This document shows positions 7,777 to 17,245 of a stretch of DNA of 64,000 bases, one piece after another (positions within the stretch are counted from its first letter, which is position 1; every line of letters begins with the position of its first letter). A program made the position numbers and the translations under genes. The notes beneath the pieces are model-generated. The model worked only from the letters and a program-made list of their open reading frames with translations, did not search any database and was not told the DNA's origin. Source of the DNA: an uncultured Bacteroides sp. (GTDB lineage Bacteria > Bacteroidota > Bacteroidia > Bacteroidales > Bacteroidaceae); assembly GCF_900547205.1 (NCBI RefSeq), contig NZ_URFY01000017.1, positions 11,960 to 75,959 of the forward strand, written 5' to 3'.

Positions 7777-7796
7777 TCCGTTACCTAAGAAGTAAC
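7777..7796. repeat. Invertible-promoter inverted repeat, right copy (switch 1)
   Basis: This is the exact inverse of 7507-7526. Here the palindromic arms extend to 8 bases (TCCGTTAC / GTAACGGA). The invertible segment between the two repeats is about 250 bases. upxY starts 24 bases downstream, so a flipped promoter would feed directly into the CPS operon. Confidence 0.9.
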
Positions 7797-7820
7797 GGAA
7801 AAACATGGGGTAAAAATAGT

Positions 7821-8399
7821 ATGATTTTAAATAAATCGAAATCGATTAATGCTGGGCCTAGCAATGGGACAGGGGAAGGCGTAGCACACTCAAAACGCTG
7901 GTATGTTGCAATGGTTCGTATGCATCATGAAAAGAAGGTTGCCGAGCGTTTAGGGAATATGGGAATAGATTGTTTTGTTCCTGTTCAGCAGGAAGTTCAT
8001 CAATGGAGCGACCGCCTCAAGAAGGTGGAATCTGTTCTACTGCCAATGATGGTTTTTGTGCATGCTAATGCGAAAGAGCGGAGAGAGGTTTTAAGCTTTT
8101 CTACAGTTAGTCGCTATATGGTGATGAGAGGTGAGAGTAATCCTGCTGTGATTCCTGATGAGCAAATGGCTCGTTTCCGTTTTATGCTCGATTACTCTGA
8201 AGAAACTGTTTGCATGAATAGTGCTCCGTTGGCACGTGGCGAGAAGGTACGTGTTATCAAGGGACCGTTGACGGGACTTGTTGGTGAACTGGTTACGATG
8301 GATGGCAAAAGTAAAATAGCAATCCGGTTGAATATGCTTGGTTGCGCGTGTGTGGATATGCCGGTTGGGTATGTGGAGCCCATTGGAGAAAAGAATTAA
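7821..8399 (+). CDS. upxY: UpxY-type transcription antiterminator (NusG-like)
   Basis: This 192-residue protein has a NusG N-terminal domain (RWYVAMVRMHHEKKVAERL, about residues 27-45, through FVPVQQEVHQW) and a C-terminal KOW-type motif (GEKVRVIKGPLTGLVGELV, about 139-157). UpxY proteins act on the leader of their own CPS transcript and let RNA polymerase read through to the end of the operon. It is the first gene after the invertible promoter, as in other Bacteroides CPS loci. The partner inhibitor gene upxZ, normally next, is absent here. Confidence 0.93.
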   Translation: MILNKSKSINAGPSNGTGEGVAHSKRWYVAMVRMHHEKKVAERLGNMGIDCFVPVQQEVHQWSDRLKKVESVLLPMMVFVHANAKERREVLSFSTVSRYMVMRGESNPAVIPDEQMARFRFMLDYSEETVCMNSAPLARGEKVRVIKGPLTGLVGELVTMDGKSKIAIRLNMLGCACVDMPVGYVEPIGEKN

Positions 8400-8422
8400 A
8401 CTATAACTACGGTAAAACAATT

Positions 8423-9553
8423 ATGATGTATATTTATATTGGAGGTACATTTTTACTTTCCGTATTATTAGCTACTATCGTCATTCCACGCATTATATTT
8501 ATTTCCTACAAGAAACGTTTGTTCGATGTACCCGATTCTCGTAAAGTGCATAAGACTCCTGTTCCTCGACTTGGTGGATTGGCCTTTTTGCCTGTCATAT
8601 TAATATCATTGTGCGTGATTACGGGCATTCGTTATTATATGAATGATACGGTTGCATCGGGATGGTCGTCTTGTATACTCATGCGCTATCTTTTCCTTAT
8701 TGCTGGCACTACTTTACTTTATCTGATTGGTGTGACAGATGACTTGGTGGGAGTGGGGTATCGTTATAAATTTGTGGTCCAGATTCTAGCCGCTTCCTTT
8801 CTTCCTCTTTCGGGTCTTTGGATTAACGATCTAGGAGGATTATTGGGACTGTATGCCATTCCTGCTTATGTGGGTATGCCGCTAACTGTATTTCTGGTTG
8901 TGTATATAACTAATGCTATTAATTTGATTGATGGTATAGATGGTTTAGCTTCCGGGCTTACTTGCATAGCGTTAGGGCTATTAATCATTGTCTGTGCATT
9001 TGTAGGACATTTGACTCATGCTCTTTTGGCTTCTGCCGCATTGGGTGTAGTTGCTACCTTCTATTATTATAATGTATTCAGTATGTCCGGCAGGAAATTA
9101 TTTATGGGCGATGCCGGAAGCTTGACGCTTGGCTATATCCTTAGTTTCTTGATTCTCCATTTCTGGACACGGCAAGAAGGTTGGGACCCATTCAGGATGA
9201 ATCTTAATATGGTGACTATCTCTACATTACTTATTCCTTTGCTAGATGTGGTCCGTGTATTTTATTCACGTGCCAAGGACGGACGCAATCCGTTTCTGCC
9301 GGATAAGAATCATATTCATCACAAATTGTTGCGTACAGGAATGAGGATACGTACTGTTATGATAACGTTGTTATTATTGTCTTTGTTTCTGGTAGCATCC
9401 AATTTTATATTGTCTTTTTATATCAATGCTACTTTTATGCTTCTTTTCGATTTGCTGTTTTGGTGTACGTCGCATCTCGTTATAAATCGAGCTATTGTGA
9501 AGCACGAAAAGCTGACTGGAAAAAAATGGTATACAACTTATTTTCATTTGTGA
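8423..9553 (+). CDS. WecA/MraY-family polyprenyl-phosphate glycosyl-1-phosphate transferase
   Basis: This 376-residue integral membrane protein has about ten hydrophobic segments and the motifs of the family: GVTDDLVGVG, INLIDGIDGLASG, FMGDAGSLTLGY and PDKNHIHHKLL. It should start the repeat unit by moving a HexNAc-1-phosphate from its UDP form to undecaprenyl phosphate at the inner membrane. The start is set at ATG 8423, because the longer frame from 8342 runs inside upxY and lacks the hydrophobic beginning. It is the natural first biosynthetic gene of the locus. Confidence 0.9.
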   Translation: MMYIYIGGTFLLSVLLATIVIPRIIFISYKKRLFDVPDSRKVHKTPVPRLGGLAFLPVILISLCVITGIRYYMNDTVASGWSSCILMRYLFLIAGTTLLYLIGVTDDLVGVGYRYKFVVQILAASFLPLSGLWINDLGGLLGLYAIPAYVGMPLTVFLVVYITNAINLIDGIDGLASGLTCIALGLLIIVCAFVGHLTHALLASAALGVVATFYYYNVFSMSGRKLFMGDAGSLTLGYILSFLILHFWTRQEGWDPFRMNLNMVTISTLLIPLLDVVRVFYSRAKDGRNPFLPDKNHIHHKLLRTGMRIRTVMITLLLLSLFLVASNFILSFYINATFMLLFDLLFWCTSHLVINRAIVKHEKLTGKKWYTTYFHL

Positions 9554-9604
9554 TAAAATCTTGGTTACAACACCCGAGCTTAAATATTAAAATATAGTAG
9601 AATT

Positions 9605-10579
9605 ATGGCTTATAAGCATTTACATTTCCACGAGAATTCTCTATTCTTAGTGACCGGTGCTGCTGGTTTCATTGGCAGCAATTTATGTGAAGCTATTCTG
9701 AACATGGGTTACAAAGTCCGTGCTCTTGATGACTTGTCGACAGGTAAACAGAAAAATATTGATATGTTTTTGGATAATCCCCATTATGAATTTATCAAAG
9801 GGGATATTAAAGACCTTGATACCTGTATGAAGGCTTGTGAAGATGTGGACTATGTTCTTAATCAAGCCGCATGGGGCAGTGTTCCACGTTCTATCGAGAT
9901 GCCTTTATTTTATTCACTTAACAATATTCAAGGTACATTGAATATGCTGGAGGCAGCTCGTCAAAAAGGGATAAAAAAGTTTGTTTACGCATCATCCAGT
10001 TCCGTTTATGGTGATGAACCCAATCTCCCCAAGAAGGAGGGAGTGGAAGGTAACCTTCTTTCTCCGTATGCCGTAACAAAACGTTGTGATGAAGAATGGG
10101 CAAAACAGTATACGCGACATTATGGGCTTGACACGTATGGTATGCGCTACTTCAATGTGTTTGGTCGTAGGCAAGATCCGGACGGAGCTTATGCTGCCGT
10201 TATACCTAAATTCATCAAACAACTTCTCAACGGGCAAAAATGTCACATAAATGGTGATGGCAAACAAAGTCGTGATTTTACCTATGTGGAAAATGTAATA
10301 GAGGCTAATCTTAAAGCGTGTTTAGCTTCTTCAGAAGTGGCCGGACAAGCGTTCAATATCGCTTATGGCGGTCGGGAATACTTAATAGATATTTACTGTG
10401 GACTCACAAAAGCGCTTGGTATGGATACAGAGCCTGAATTTGGACCTGACCGTGCGGGAGATATAAAACATTCTAATGCGGACATCAATAAAGCCAAAGA
10501 ACTTCTAGGCTATGATCCGGAATGGAGCTTTGAGAAAGGAATCGAGGCGGCAATAGAATGGTATAAATCAAACTTATAA
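9605..10579 (+). CDS. NAD-dependent UDP-HexNAc 4-epimerase (TviC/WbpP-like)
   Basis: This 324-residue short-chain dehydrogenase has a Rossmann motif TGAAGFIGSN near residue 18, ASSSSVYGD, and the catalytic Tyr155-x3-Lys159 pair (YAVTK). The stretch MRYFNVFGRRQDPDGAYAAV is typical of WbpP/TviC enzymes, which interconvert UDP-GlcNAc and UDP-GalNAc (or their uronic acids). It is followed 22 bases later by a nucleotide-sugar 6-dehydrogenase, so the pair should supply UDP-GalNAcA or a related uronic acid for the capsule. Confidence 0.88.
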   Translation: MAYKHLHFHENSLFLVTGAAGFIGSNLCEAILNMGYKVRALDDLSTGKQKNIDMFLDNPHYEFIKGDIKDLDTCMKACEDVDYVLNQAAWGSVPRSIEMPLFYSLNNIQGTLNMLEAARQKGIKKFVYASSSSVYGDEPNLPKKEGVEGNLLSPYAVTKRCDEEWAKQYTRHYGLDTYGMRYFNVFGRRQDPDGAYAAVIPKFIKQLLNGQKCHINGDGKQSRDFTYVENVIEANLKACLASSEVAGQAFNIAYGGREYLIDIYCGLTKALGMDTEPEFGPDRAGDIKHSNADINKAKELLGYDPEWSFEKGIEAAIEWYKSNL

Positions 10580-10601
10580 TTTTTCAAGTATAATATAAAC
10601 G

Positions 10602-11870
10602 ATGAAGCAAACTAAAATTTGTGTGATAGGCCTTGGATATGTAGGTCTGCCACTTGCCAGATTATTTTCTACTAAGTATTCTACCATCGGCTTCGACATG
10701 AACTCCCAACGTTGTGAAGCTTTGATGAACGGACATGATGCAACTCTCGAAGTTTCAGATGAACTACTTCAAGATTCTATTAATAATCATGGCTTTAAAT
10801 GTACAGCTAATATAGAGGGCATCAAGGACTGCAATTTCTACGTTATAGCTGTTCCTACCCCTGTAGATGAGAACAATAATCCCGACCTCACACCCCTATA
10901 CGGTGCTTCTACTACCGTTGGTAAGGTCATCAATAGAGGCGATGTTGTCGTTTACGAATCTACCGTTTACCCTGGTGTAACAGAGGACGAGTGTATCCCT
11001 GTTGTAGAGAAAGTTTCCGGTATGAAGATGAACGTTGACTTTTATGCCGGATATTCTCCTGAGCGTATCAATCCCGGAGATAAACTACACACCGTAGAAC
11101 ACATAAGGAAAGTTACTTCCGGTTCCACCCCCGAGATTGGTGTCTATATCAATGAGGTTTATTCTTCTGTAATTACTGCCGGAACCCATCTTGCTCCTAC
11201 CATGAAGGTGGCGGAAGCTGCCAAGGTTATTGAGAATAGCCAACGAGATATTAATATAGCTTTTGTCAATGAGCTGTCCAAGATTTTTAATAAAATGGGC
11301 ATCGATACTCTTGATGTTCTCGAAGCAGCAGGTACTAAGTGGAATTTCCTCCCTTTCCGACCGGGGCTTGTAGGTGGTCACTGCATTGGTGTAGATCCGT
11401 ATTATCTTGCACAATGCGCGCAACGTCATGGTCACAATCCTGAAATTATCCTCGCAGGTCGTCGTATGAACGACGGTATGGGTGAGTATATAGCTATCGA
11501 AACCGTTAAGCATATGCTGAAGAAAGGTATTCAGGTGCTTGATTCACAAATAATCATCCTCGGATTTACATTCAAGGAAAACTGTCCTGATGTTCGTAAT
11601 ACTAAGGTGATTGATATCTATCGTGCATTGAAAGAGTACAATGCTAACATTACGATTTACGACCCCTGGGCAAATCCGGCTATAGCCAAACATGAGTATG
11701 GTATAGAGGTTACCAATGAACTTCCCAATCAGAAATTCAATGCAGCTATTGTTGCTGTTGCCCACAAAGAGTTTGCGGACATTGATGTACTTGCTCTTCT
11801 AAAGGAAAAACATGTACTCTTTGACGTAAAGTGTACTCTCGATCGAAATATCATTGATGGACGTCTGTAA
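10602..11870 (+). CDS. Nucleotide-sugar 6-dehydrogenase (TviB/WbpO-like)
   Basis: This 422-residue UDP-glucose/GDP-mannose dehydrogenase family enzyme opens with the NAD-binding motif IGLGYVGLPLA, has the substrate-domain segment SPERINPGD, and the catalytic Cys261 in GGHCIGVDPYYLA. The C-terminal domain begins near ILGFTFKENCPDVRNTK. Together with the adjacent epimerase it resembles the Vi-antigen pair TviB/TviC and WbpO/WbpP, which make UDP-GalNAcA from UDP-GlcNAc. Exact substrate is inferred from the pairing. Confidence 0.9.
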   Translation: MKQTKICVIGLGYVGLPLARLFSTKYSTIGFDMNSQRCEALMNGHDATLEVSDELLQDSINNHGFKCTANIEGIKDCNFYVIAVPTPVDENNNPDLTPLYGASTTVGKVINRGDVVVYESTVYPGVTEDECIPVVEKVSGMKMNVDFYAGYSPERINPGDKLHTVEHIRKVTSGSTPEIGVYINEVYSSVITAGTHLAPTMKVAEAAKVIENSQRDINIAFVNELSKIFNKMGIDTLDVLEAAGTKWNFLPFRPGLVGGHCIGVDPYYLAQCAQRHGHNPEIILAGRRMNDGMGEYIAIETVKHMLKKGIQVLDSQIIILGFTFKENCPDVRNTKVIDIYRALKEYNANITIYDPWANPAIAKHEYGIEVTNELPNQKFNAAIVAVAHKEFADIDVLALLKEKHVLFDVKCTLDRNIIDGRL

Positions 11871-11893
11871 ATATTGAAGGAAACCATAATAGT

Positions 11894-13123
11894 ATGACGA
11901 TAAGTATAAATAAGCACATTAATATGTGCAACATCTTTATCCTTGCATATTGTGGTCGTGTAGCAATTACAGCTTACGAGGCAAATAGATACTCGGCTCT
12001 ATTGTTGGGAGTTGTAATTGCTATATCTTTATATTATTTCATCTATGCTAATCGATATTATCATCTGCCAAAATTTATGAAGATACTCAATGTGCTTATT
12101 TGTATATTAAGCATATACGGTATATTTCATATCATGTTCGATCCTCCAGTGAAAGACATTTCCGGAAATTTGGAAAATAAATCCTTATATCTTCAGACGG
12201 CGCTTGAATCGCTGCTTCCCATATATGCTTTTTATGTATTTACACGCAAAGGGCAATTGACTTTAGAGAAGATAAAATTCTTGATACCTTTTTTTATCGC
12301 GTTGAGCATATTTCAATTCACGCAGATGCATCAGAAACGCCTTCTACTTGCTATCCTTAAAGGATCTTCACAGGAGGAGTTTACTAATAACACCGGATAT
12401 ATATTTGTTTCATTGTTACCGCTTTTAGCTCTTCCTTTCAAGCGAAAGTGGCTGCAATATTTATTTTGGGGCATCTGTATTGTATATGTGCTGATAGCGG
12501 TAAAACGAGGAGCTATTTTGATTACAGGTATTAGTGTGATTTTCTTCCTTTGGTATTCAATGAAAACTGCTTCATTAAAGAACAAATGGAAAATAGTGAT
12601 GCTTTCGGTTGTGTTACTTGCCGTTGGATGTCTCGCTTTAATGAAGCAGTTGGAAAGTAGTACATATTTTCAAAATCGTTTAGAATCGACGCGCAAAGGT
12701 GATCTTAATGGCAGAGAAATGGTATATACTCCTATAATAAACAATTTTTTCGATGATACGGGAATAGTTGGTGTACTCATTGGCAAAGGTGCCAATAGTA
12801 CTATTCCCATCACAGGTTTCAGGGCTCATAATGACTGGTTACAGTTTCTCTCCGACCAAGGTATTTTAGGAGTGATATTATATTTGATTTACTTCATTTG
12901 TTTATACCATCTCTGGAAGAGAAATAAAAAGGATCAGGTTGTGGGTATTACAATAGGATTATTTTTTCTCATCAATTTCCTCCGTACTTTATTCTCCATG
13001 TCGTATGCAGACTATAGTATGTATGCTACTATGGCCATAGGATATAGTGTAGCCTATTTGGATAATAAAAAAATCAATAAAAATATTTGTTATGAAAATT
13101 GCAATACATTATCGGAAAGATAG
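11894..13123 (+). CDS. O-antigen polymerase/ligase-like membrane protein (Wzy)
   Basis: This 409-residue protein has about ten to twelve hydrophobic segments and a large periplasmic loop before the motif FRAHNDWLQFLSDQGILGVILY near residue 310, the typical Wzy_C/O-antigen ligase signature. In a Wzx/Wzy locus it would polymerise lipid-linked repeat units on the periplasmic face. Its 3' end overlaps the next gene by 32 bases, indicating translational coupling. Sequence conservation in Wzy proteins is low, so the call rests on topology, the motif and context. Confidence 0.82.
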   Translation: MTISINKHINMCNIFILAYCGRVAITAYEANRYSALLLGVVIAISLYYFIYANRYYHLPKFMKILNVLICILSIYGIFHIMFDPPVKDISGNLENKSLYLQTALESLLPIYAFYVFTRKGQLTLEKIKFLIPFFIALSIFQFTQMHQKRLLLAILKGSSQEEFTNNTGYIFVSLLPLLALPFKRKWLQYLFWGICIVYVLIAVKRGAILITGISVIFFLWYSMKTASLKNKWKIVMLSVVLLAVGCLALMKQLESSTYFQNRLESTRKGDLNGREMVYTPIINNFFDDTGIVGVLIGKGANSTIPITGFRAHNDWLQFLSDQGILGVILYLIYFICLYHLWKRNKKDQVVGITIGLFFLINFLRTLFSMSYADYSMYATMAIGYSVAYLDNKKINKNICYENCNTLSER

Positions 13124-14111
13124 TTTTAGCGATCGATGGATTTCGTATTGTGAAAAAAGCAGAATAGCATATAAGATAGTGGATGCTTATTCTTCCGATA
13201 TTGTTAATCAAGTGAGCGACTGTGATGCCTTTATGTGGCATCATCATCACACCAATCCAAAAGATGTTCTTTTTGCCCGTCAACTTTTGTTTTCTTTAGA
13301 GACGGCAGGAAAACGGGTTTTTCCGGATTCTCGTACTGTGTGGCATTTCGATGATAAGGTGGCACAAAAATATCTTTTAGAATCGATAGGTGCACCACTA
13401 GTTCCATCTTATGTCTTTTATGATAAAAAGGAGGCTATGGCATGGGCTGATGCAACTTCTTTTCCTAAAGTATTTAAACTACGAGGCGGCTCAGGAAGTT
13501 CTAATGTAAAACTTGCCCGTACAAAATTGGATGCATTTAAGTATATTCGTAAGGTATTTGGTAAAGGATTTTTGCAGTCTCGCTTTACTGATTGTATCCA
13601 CGAACAATATCGCAAGTATAAAGAAGGACTAATTTCCTACATGAATTTTATTAATTATACTGTTGGACTTTTGTTTATTCGAAATTCTTTTGGCAATGCA
13701 ATTCATCCGGAAAAAGGCTATGCCTACTTTCAAGATTTTATTCCTCAAAATGACTTTGATATTCGTATATGCATCGTTGATAATAAAGCTTTTGCGATTA
13801 AACGATTTTGTAGGAAAGGAGATTTTCGTGCTTCAGGTAGCGGTCATATTTCTTATGCTAAAACTGATATCGACAAACAATGTGTAAGAATTGCATTTGA
13901 TGTAGTTCAGAAGTTGCGGTGTCAAAGCATCGGTATCGACTTTATTTTTGATCAAGAAGGTAGTCCTCGTATTGTGGAACTGAGTTATGGCTTTACTGCT
14001 ACAGGTTATGATAAGTGTGAGGGTTATTGGGATACGGATATGAATTGGCATGGTGGCAGTCATTTTGATTTCTGTGGTTGGATGGTTGAAAATGTAATCA
14101 GGAATTTATGA
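13092..14111 (+). CDS. RimK-like ATP-grasp enzyme
   Basis: This 339-residue protein shows an ATP-grasp fold: FPKVFKLRGGSGSSNVKL (about residues 122-139) is the ATP-binding loop region, and FDIRICIVDNKAFAIKRF, then SIGIDFIFDQEG and IVELSYGF carry the expected Mg/ATP acidic residues. RimK-type enzymes join a carboxylate to an amine using ATP. In a locus that makes a uronic acid, amidation of the sugar carboxyl by an amino acid is a reasonable guess, but no substrate is shown. Its stop overlaps the next start (ATGA). Confidence 0.72.
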   Translation: MKIAIHYRKDSFSDRWISYCEKSRIAYKIVDAYSSDIVNQVSDCDAFMWHHHHTNPKDVLFARQLLFSLETAGKRVFPDSRTVWHFDDKVAQKYLLESIGAPLVPSYVFYDKKEAMAWADATSFPKVFKLRGGSGSSNVKLARTKLDAFKYIRKVFGKGFLQSRFTDCIHEQYRKYKEGLISYMNFINYTVGLLFIRNSFGNAIHPEKGYAYFQDFIPQNDFDIRICIVDNKAFAIKRFCRKGDFRASGSGHISYAKTDIDKQCVRIAFDVVQKLRCQSIGIDFIFDQEGSPRIVELSYGFTATGYDKCEGYWDTDMNWHGGSHFDFCGWMVENVIRNL

Positions 14112-15184
14112 AAAAAGCACAAAGAATACTTATTTGGGATTCTTCAGTGTGTGATCTTCTGAATAACAGAGTTTTCGGAGGAATAGCTGTTCAACTCTAT
14201 TTCTGGGCACAGATTTTTTCAGAACAGGGATGGAAAGTTTATGCACTAACCAAACATCGGTCATATACAAATAATTTCATGGAATTCAAATTCATAAAAC
14301 ATTTTCGTGGCATTGATTTTATCTTTGAGTGGTTTTATATCATCTTTTATATTTTGACAATAAAACCCGATGTTGTTATGGCGCGGGGTGCCAAACGGCA
14401 TGTGCTTCCCCTTGCTGTATGTGGGAAGCTATTGGGGACTAAGGTTGTGTTTTTCGGGGCTAGTGACGCTAATTTCACACCGGGTAAAGAACTGTGTGGT
14501 AACAAGATAAATAAGAAACTTTATCAAAAGGGAATAAGGCTTCTTAAGTACATTGTTACTCAAAATTTATATCAAACTAGTACACTCAATGAGAATTACG
14601 CTAAGACATCATTACAAATGTATAATATTTGGGGTAAGACTGATGGATTTAAAACTGAATATTTTCGTCAATCTAGGTACGATGTTGTGTGGATAGCTAA
14701 TTTCCGTAAGCTCAAACGGCCTGAATGGTTTGTGCATCTTGCAGAAGAAATCACTGAAGCATCTTTTGCCATAGCCGGATGCACCAGAGATAATGATTAT
14801 TATGAGAATATGCGTATTCGGATGGAAAAAACAGCGAAAGGTGCGTTTTTGGGCGCCATACCGTTCTATGCTGCAAATGAATTGGTTCGACAGGCTAAAA
14901 TCTTGGTTTGCACCTCTGAGTTTGAAGGTTTTCCTAATACTTTCCTTCAGGCATGGTCGAGCAATGTTCCGGTAGTATCCACAGTTGATCCCAGCAGAAT
15001 AATTGAAAAGTACAATCTGGGGATTGTTGTTAGTAGCGAACAAGGACTTCATGATGCTGTAAGAAAGTTGCTTTATGATACAAAGTTGTATAAAACGATG
15101 CAATCATGTATACAAGCATATTTTACCGAGAATCATTCGGCTATTATAGGATTCGAAAGATTAATTAATTATATAAAAGAATAG
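14108..15184 (+). CDS. Glycosyltransferase, GT4-like
   Basis: This 358-residue protein has the two-domain GT-B pattern of GT4 enzymes: FGGIAVQLYFWAQIF near the N-terminus and the donor-site segment TSEFEGFPNTFLQAWSSNVP (about residues 266-285). In the usual E-x7-E motif the second Glu is replaced by Gln, as in some GT4 proteins. It has no strong membrane segment apart from a hydrophobic patch near residue 80. It should add one sugar of the repeat unit on the cytoplasmic face. Linkage and donor unknown. Confidence 0.8.
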   Translation: MKKAQRILIWDSSVCDLLNNRVFGGIAVQLYFWAQIFSEQGWKVYALTKHRSYTNNFMEFKFIKHFRGIDFIFEWFYIIFYILTIKPDVVMARGAKRHVLPLAVCGKLLGTKVVFFGASDANFTPGKELCGNKINKKLYQKGIRLLKYIVTQNLYQTSTLNENYAKTSLQMYNIWGKTDGFKTEYFRQSRYDVVWIANFRKLKRPEWFVHLAEEITEASFAIAGCTRDNDYYENMRIRMEKTAKGAFLGAIPFYAANELVRQAKILVCTSEFEGFPNTFLQAWSSNVPVVSTVDPSRIIEKYNLGIVVSSEQGLHDAVRKLLYDTKLYKTMQSCIQAYFTENHSAIIGFERLINYIKE

Positions 15185-15185
15185 T

Positions 15186-15725
15186 ATGAATATTCTGCAA
15201 AAAATAGTCCGTTTCTTCTTGCGTTATCTTGTGTCACCTGAACACTATGCCAGATACATAGGGGTAAACATAGGCAAGAACTGTTTTATATTAACACGTG
15301 AATGGAGTTCAGAACCTTATCTTGTTACTGTTGGTAACAACGTTCAGGTGACTAGTGGTGTGGCTATCCATACGCATGGAGGTGCAAATGCTATTCGTAA
15401 ATTAAATCCAAAGTTTGATGTATTCGGAAAAGTAGTCATAAAAGATTGGGCGTACATAGGAGCTTTCTCGCAAATTATGCCAGGTGTTATTATCGGTGAG
15501 GGTGCTCTTGTTGCTGCTGGATCTGTTGTGACTAAATCGGTACCTCCTTATACTGTGGTTGGAGGAAATCCGGCACGCTATATCTGTACGACTGATGAAT
15601 ATAAAAGTAAAAATGAGCATCTGAATATCAATACAAAAGGAATACCTTCTAATGAGAAAAAAAAGATACTTTTAAAACTATCTGATGATAAATTCATTTG
15701 TAAGCCTTATATTAAAATAATATAG
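15186..15725 (+). CDS. Hexapeptide-repeat acyltransferase (WcaF/CatB-like)
   Basis: This 179-residue protein contains left-handed beta-helix hexapeptide repeats, with VTVGNNVQVTSGVAIHTHG around residues 48-66 and the hallmark end GALVAAGSVVTKSVPPYTVV followed by GGNPAR (about 102-127). Such trimeric enzymes O- or N-acetylate sugars with acetyl-CoA. It starts one base after the upstream glycosyltransferase stop and probably decorates the repeat unit. The acceptor is unknown. Confidence 0.85.
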   Translation: MNILQKIVRFFLRYLVSPEHYARYIGVNIGKNCFILTREWSSEPYLVTVGNNVQVTSGVAIHTHGGANAIRKLNPKFDVFGKVVIKDWAYIGAFSQIMPGVIIGEGALVAAGSVVTKSVPPYTVVGGNPARYICTTDEYKSKNEHLNINTKGIPSNEKKKILLKLSDDKFICKPYIKII

Positions 15726-15763
15726 TACCTTTTGTAATACGTTTGATTTAATTTATATTCAGG

Positions 15764-17236
15764 GTGGAAAATTTGACATCTAAGGTTGCAACCGCAACCA
15801 AGTGGTCAGCAATGGCTGAGGTGCTGGGAAAGCTTATAGCTCCCGTTTCTACTATGGTTTTGGCACGTGTTCTGACACCAGAAGCTTTTGGTGTAGTGGC
15901 TACGCTTACTATGATTATTTCATTTGCAGAGATATTTACTGATGCGGGCTTTCAGCGCTATATCATTCAGCATGAGTTCGCAGATGAGAAAGATTATGAA
16001 GAATCGACAAATGTGGCTTTCTGGTCGAATCTGATAATGAGCTTAATGATATGGGGAGTGATATCCCTATTCGCGGCCCCCCTTGCTGCTTTAGTCGGAA
16101 ATCCGGGACTTGGACATATACTTATTGTGTCATGTGTTTCTATTCCCATTGCTGCACTCTCTAGTATCCAAATGGCGGTTTTCAAGCGTAAACTCGAATT
16201 TAAAGCGCTGTTTTATCGTCGGTTGGTAGCTGTCATTATCCCGTTAGTTGTCACCATTCCTTTGGCATTGTGGATGCGGTCATATTGGGCTCTCGTCATC
16301 GGTACTATAGTTGTCAATTTATCCAATGCGCTGATCTTGACATTGCAATCTCCTTGGAAGCCCAAACTATATTATAATAGAAAGAAACTAAGGAGTATGA
16401 TCTCATTTAGCGTTTGGTCAATGTTCGATGCAATACTAATTTGGGCTACAAGCTATATAGAAATATTTTTTATAGGTGTCATGATGAGTGCATACTATTT
16501 AGGATTATATAAGACGTCTATAAGTACTGTCGGACAATTTACATCATTAATCACTGCTGCTATATTACCGGTTATAATGCCTACACTATCTCTAATACAA
16601 AATGATCATGCTGCTATGCGTGAGATGTTACTTAAGTTGCAAAAGTATGTCAGCGTACTCTTGCTACCTATTGGATTCGGTATTTTTATGTTCAGTAAGT
16701 TTGTAACATATATATTACTTGGCAATCAATGGGATGAGGCTGTAGCATTCATTGGTATTTGGGCCTTAATGGAGGTTGTGACAATTGTTTTTTCAAGATT
16801 TTGCAGTAATATATATCCTGCTATCGGAAAACCTAAACTATCTGTGGCTGTTCAGATTTTGCATTTGGTGGTTCTCATACCTGCTATTTTTATATCTATA
16901 AATTATGGGTTTACTGTTTTTTTTTATACACGTTCTCTGATACGATTACATTTAGTTATTGTCAATATGGCATTTGCATATTGGTGTATTAGAATGTCTC
17001 CATATAAAATGATTCTCAATGTCATGCCAGAGTTTTTAGCTTGTATAGTAATGTGTTACGTTGCATCGAGATTACTTACAATGAATGATGGCATTGAAAT
17101 TTCCATTATATGGATTTTTATTTGTGCAGGTGTTTATTTATGTATTTTATTGTTGTTCAAGAAAGAGAGAGCTATAATTAATTTAATGCTTGCAAAATTA
17201 CTGATACCAATAAAATTAAGGTTAAGAATAAAATAA
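15764..17236 (+). CDS. Wzx-type polysaccharide flippase (MOP superfamily)
   Basis: This 490-residue protein has about twelve to fourteen hydrophobic segments and the family opening TATKWSAMAEVLGKLIAPVS followed by ARVLTPEAFGVVATLTMI, typical of Wzx/WzxC flippases. It should move undecaprenyl-linked repeat units across the inner membrane for Wzy. The start is a GTG at 15764, preferred because it keeps the conserved N-terminal helix; the next ATG at 15812 would truncate it. Confidence 0.9.
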   Translation: MENLTSKVATATKWSAMAEVLGKLIAPVSTMVLARVLTPEAFGVVATLTMIISFAEIFTDAGFQRYIIQHEFADEKDYEESTNVAFWSNLIMSLMIWGVISLFAAPLAALVGNPGLGHILIVSCVSIPIAALSSIQMAVFKRKLEFKALFYRRLVAVIIPLVVTIPLALWMRSYWALVIGTIVVNLSNALILTLQSPWKPKLYYNRKKLRSMISFSVWSMFDAILIWATSYIEIFFIGVMMSAYYLGLYKTSISTVGQFTSLITAAILPVIMPTLSLIQNDHAAMREMLLKLQKYVSVLLLPIGFGIFMFSKFVTYILLGNQWDEAVAFIGIWALMEVVTIVFSRFCSNIYPAIGKPKLSVAVQILHLVVLIPAIFISINYGFTVFFYTRSLIRLHLVIVNMAFAYWCIRMSPYKMILNVMPEFLACIVMCYVASRLLTMNDGIEISIIWIFICAGVYLCILLLFKKERAIINLMLAKLLIPIKLRLRIK

Positions 17237-17245
17237 AATATTAAT

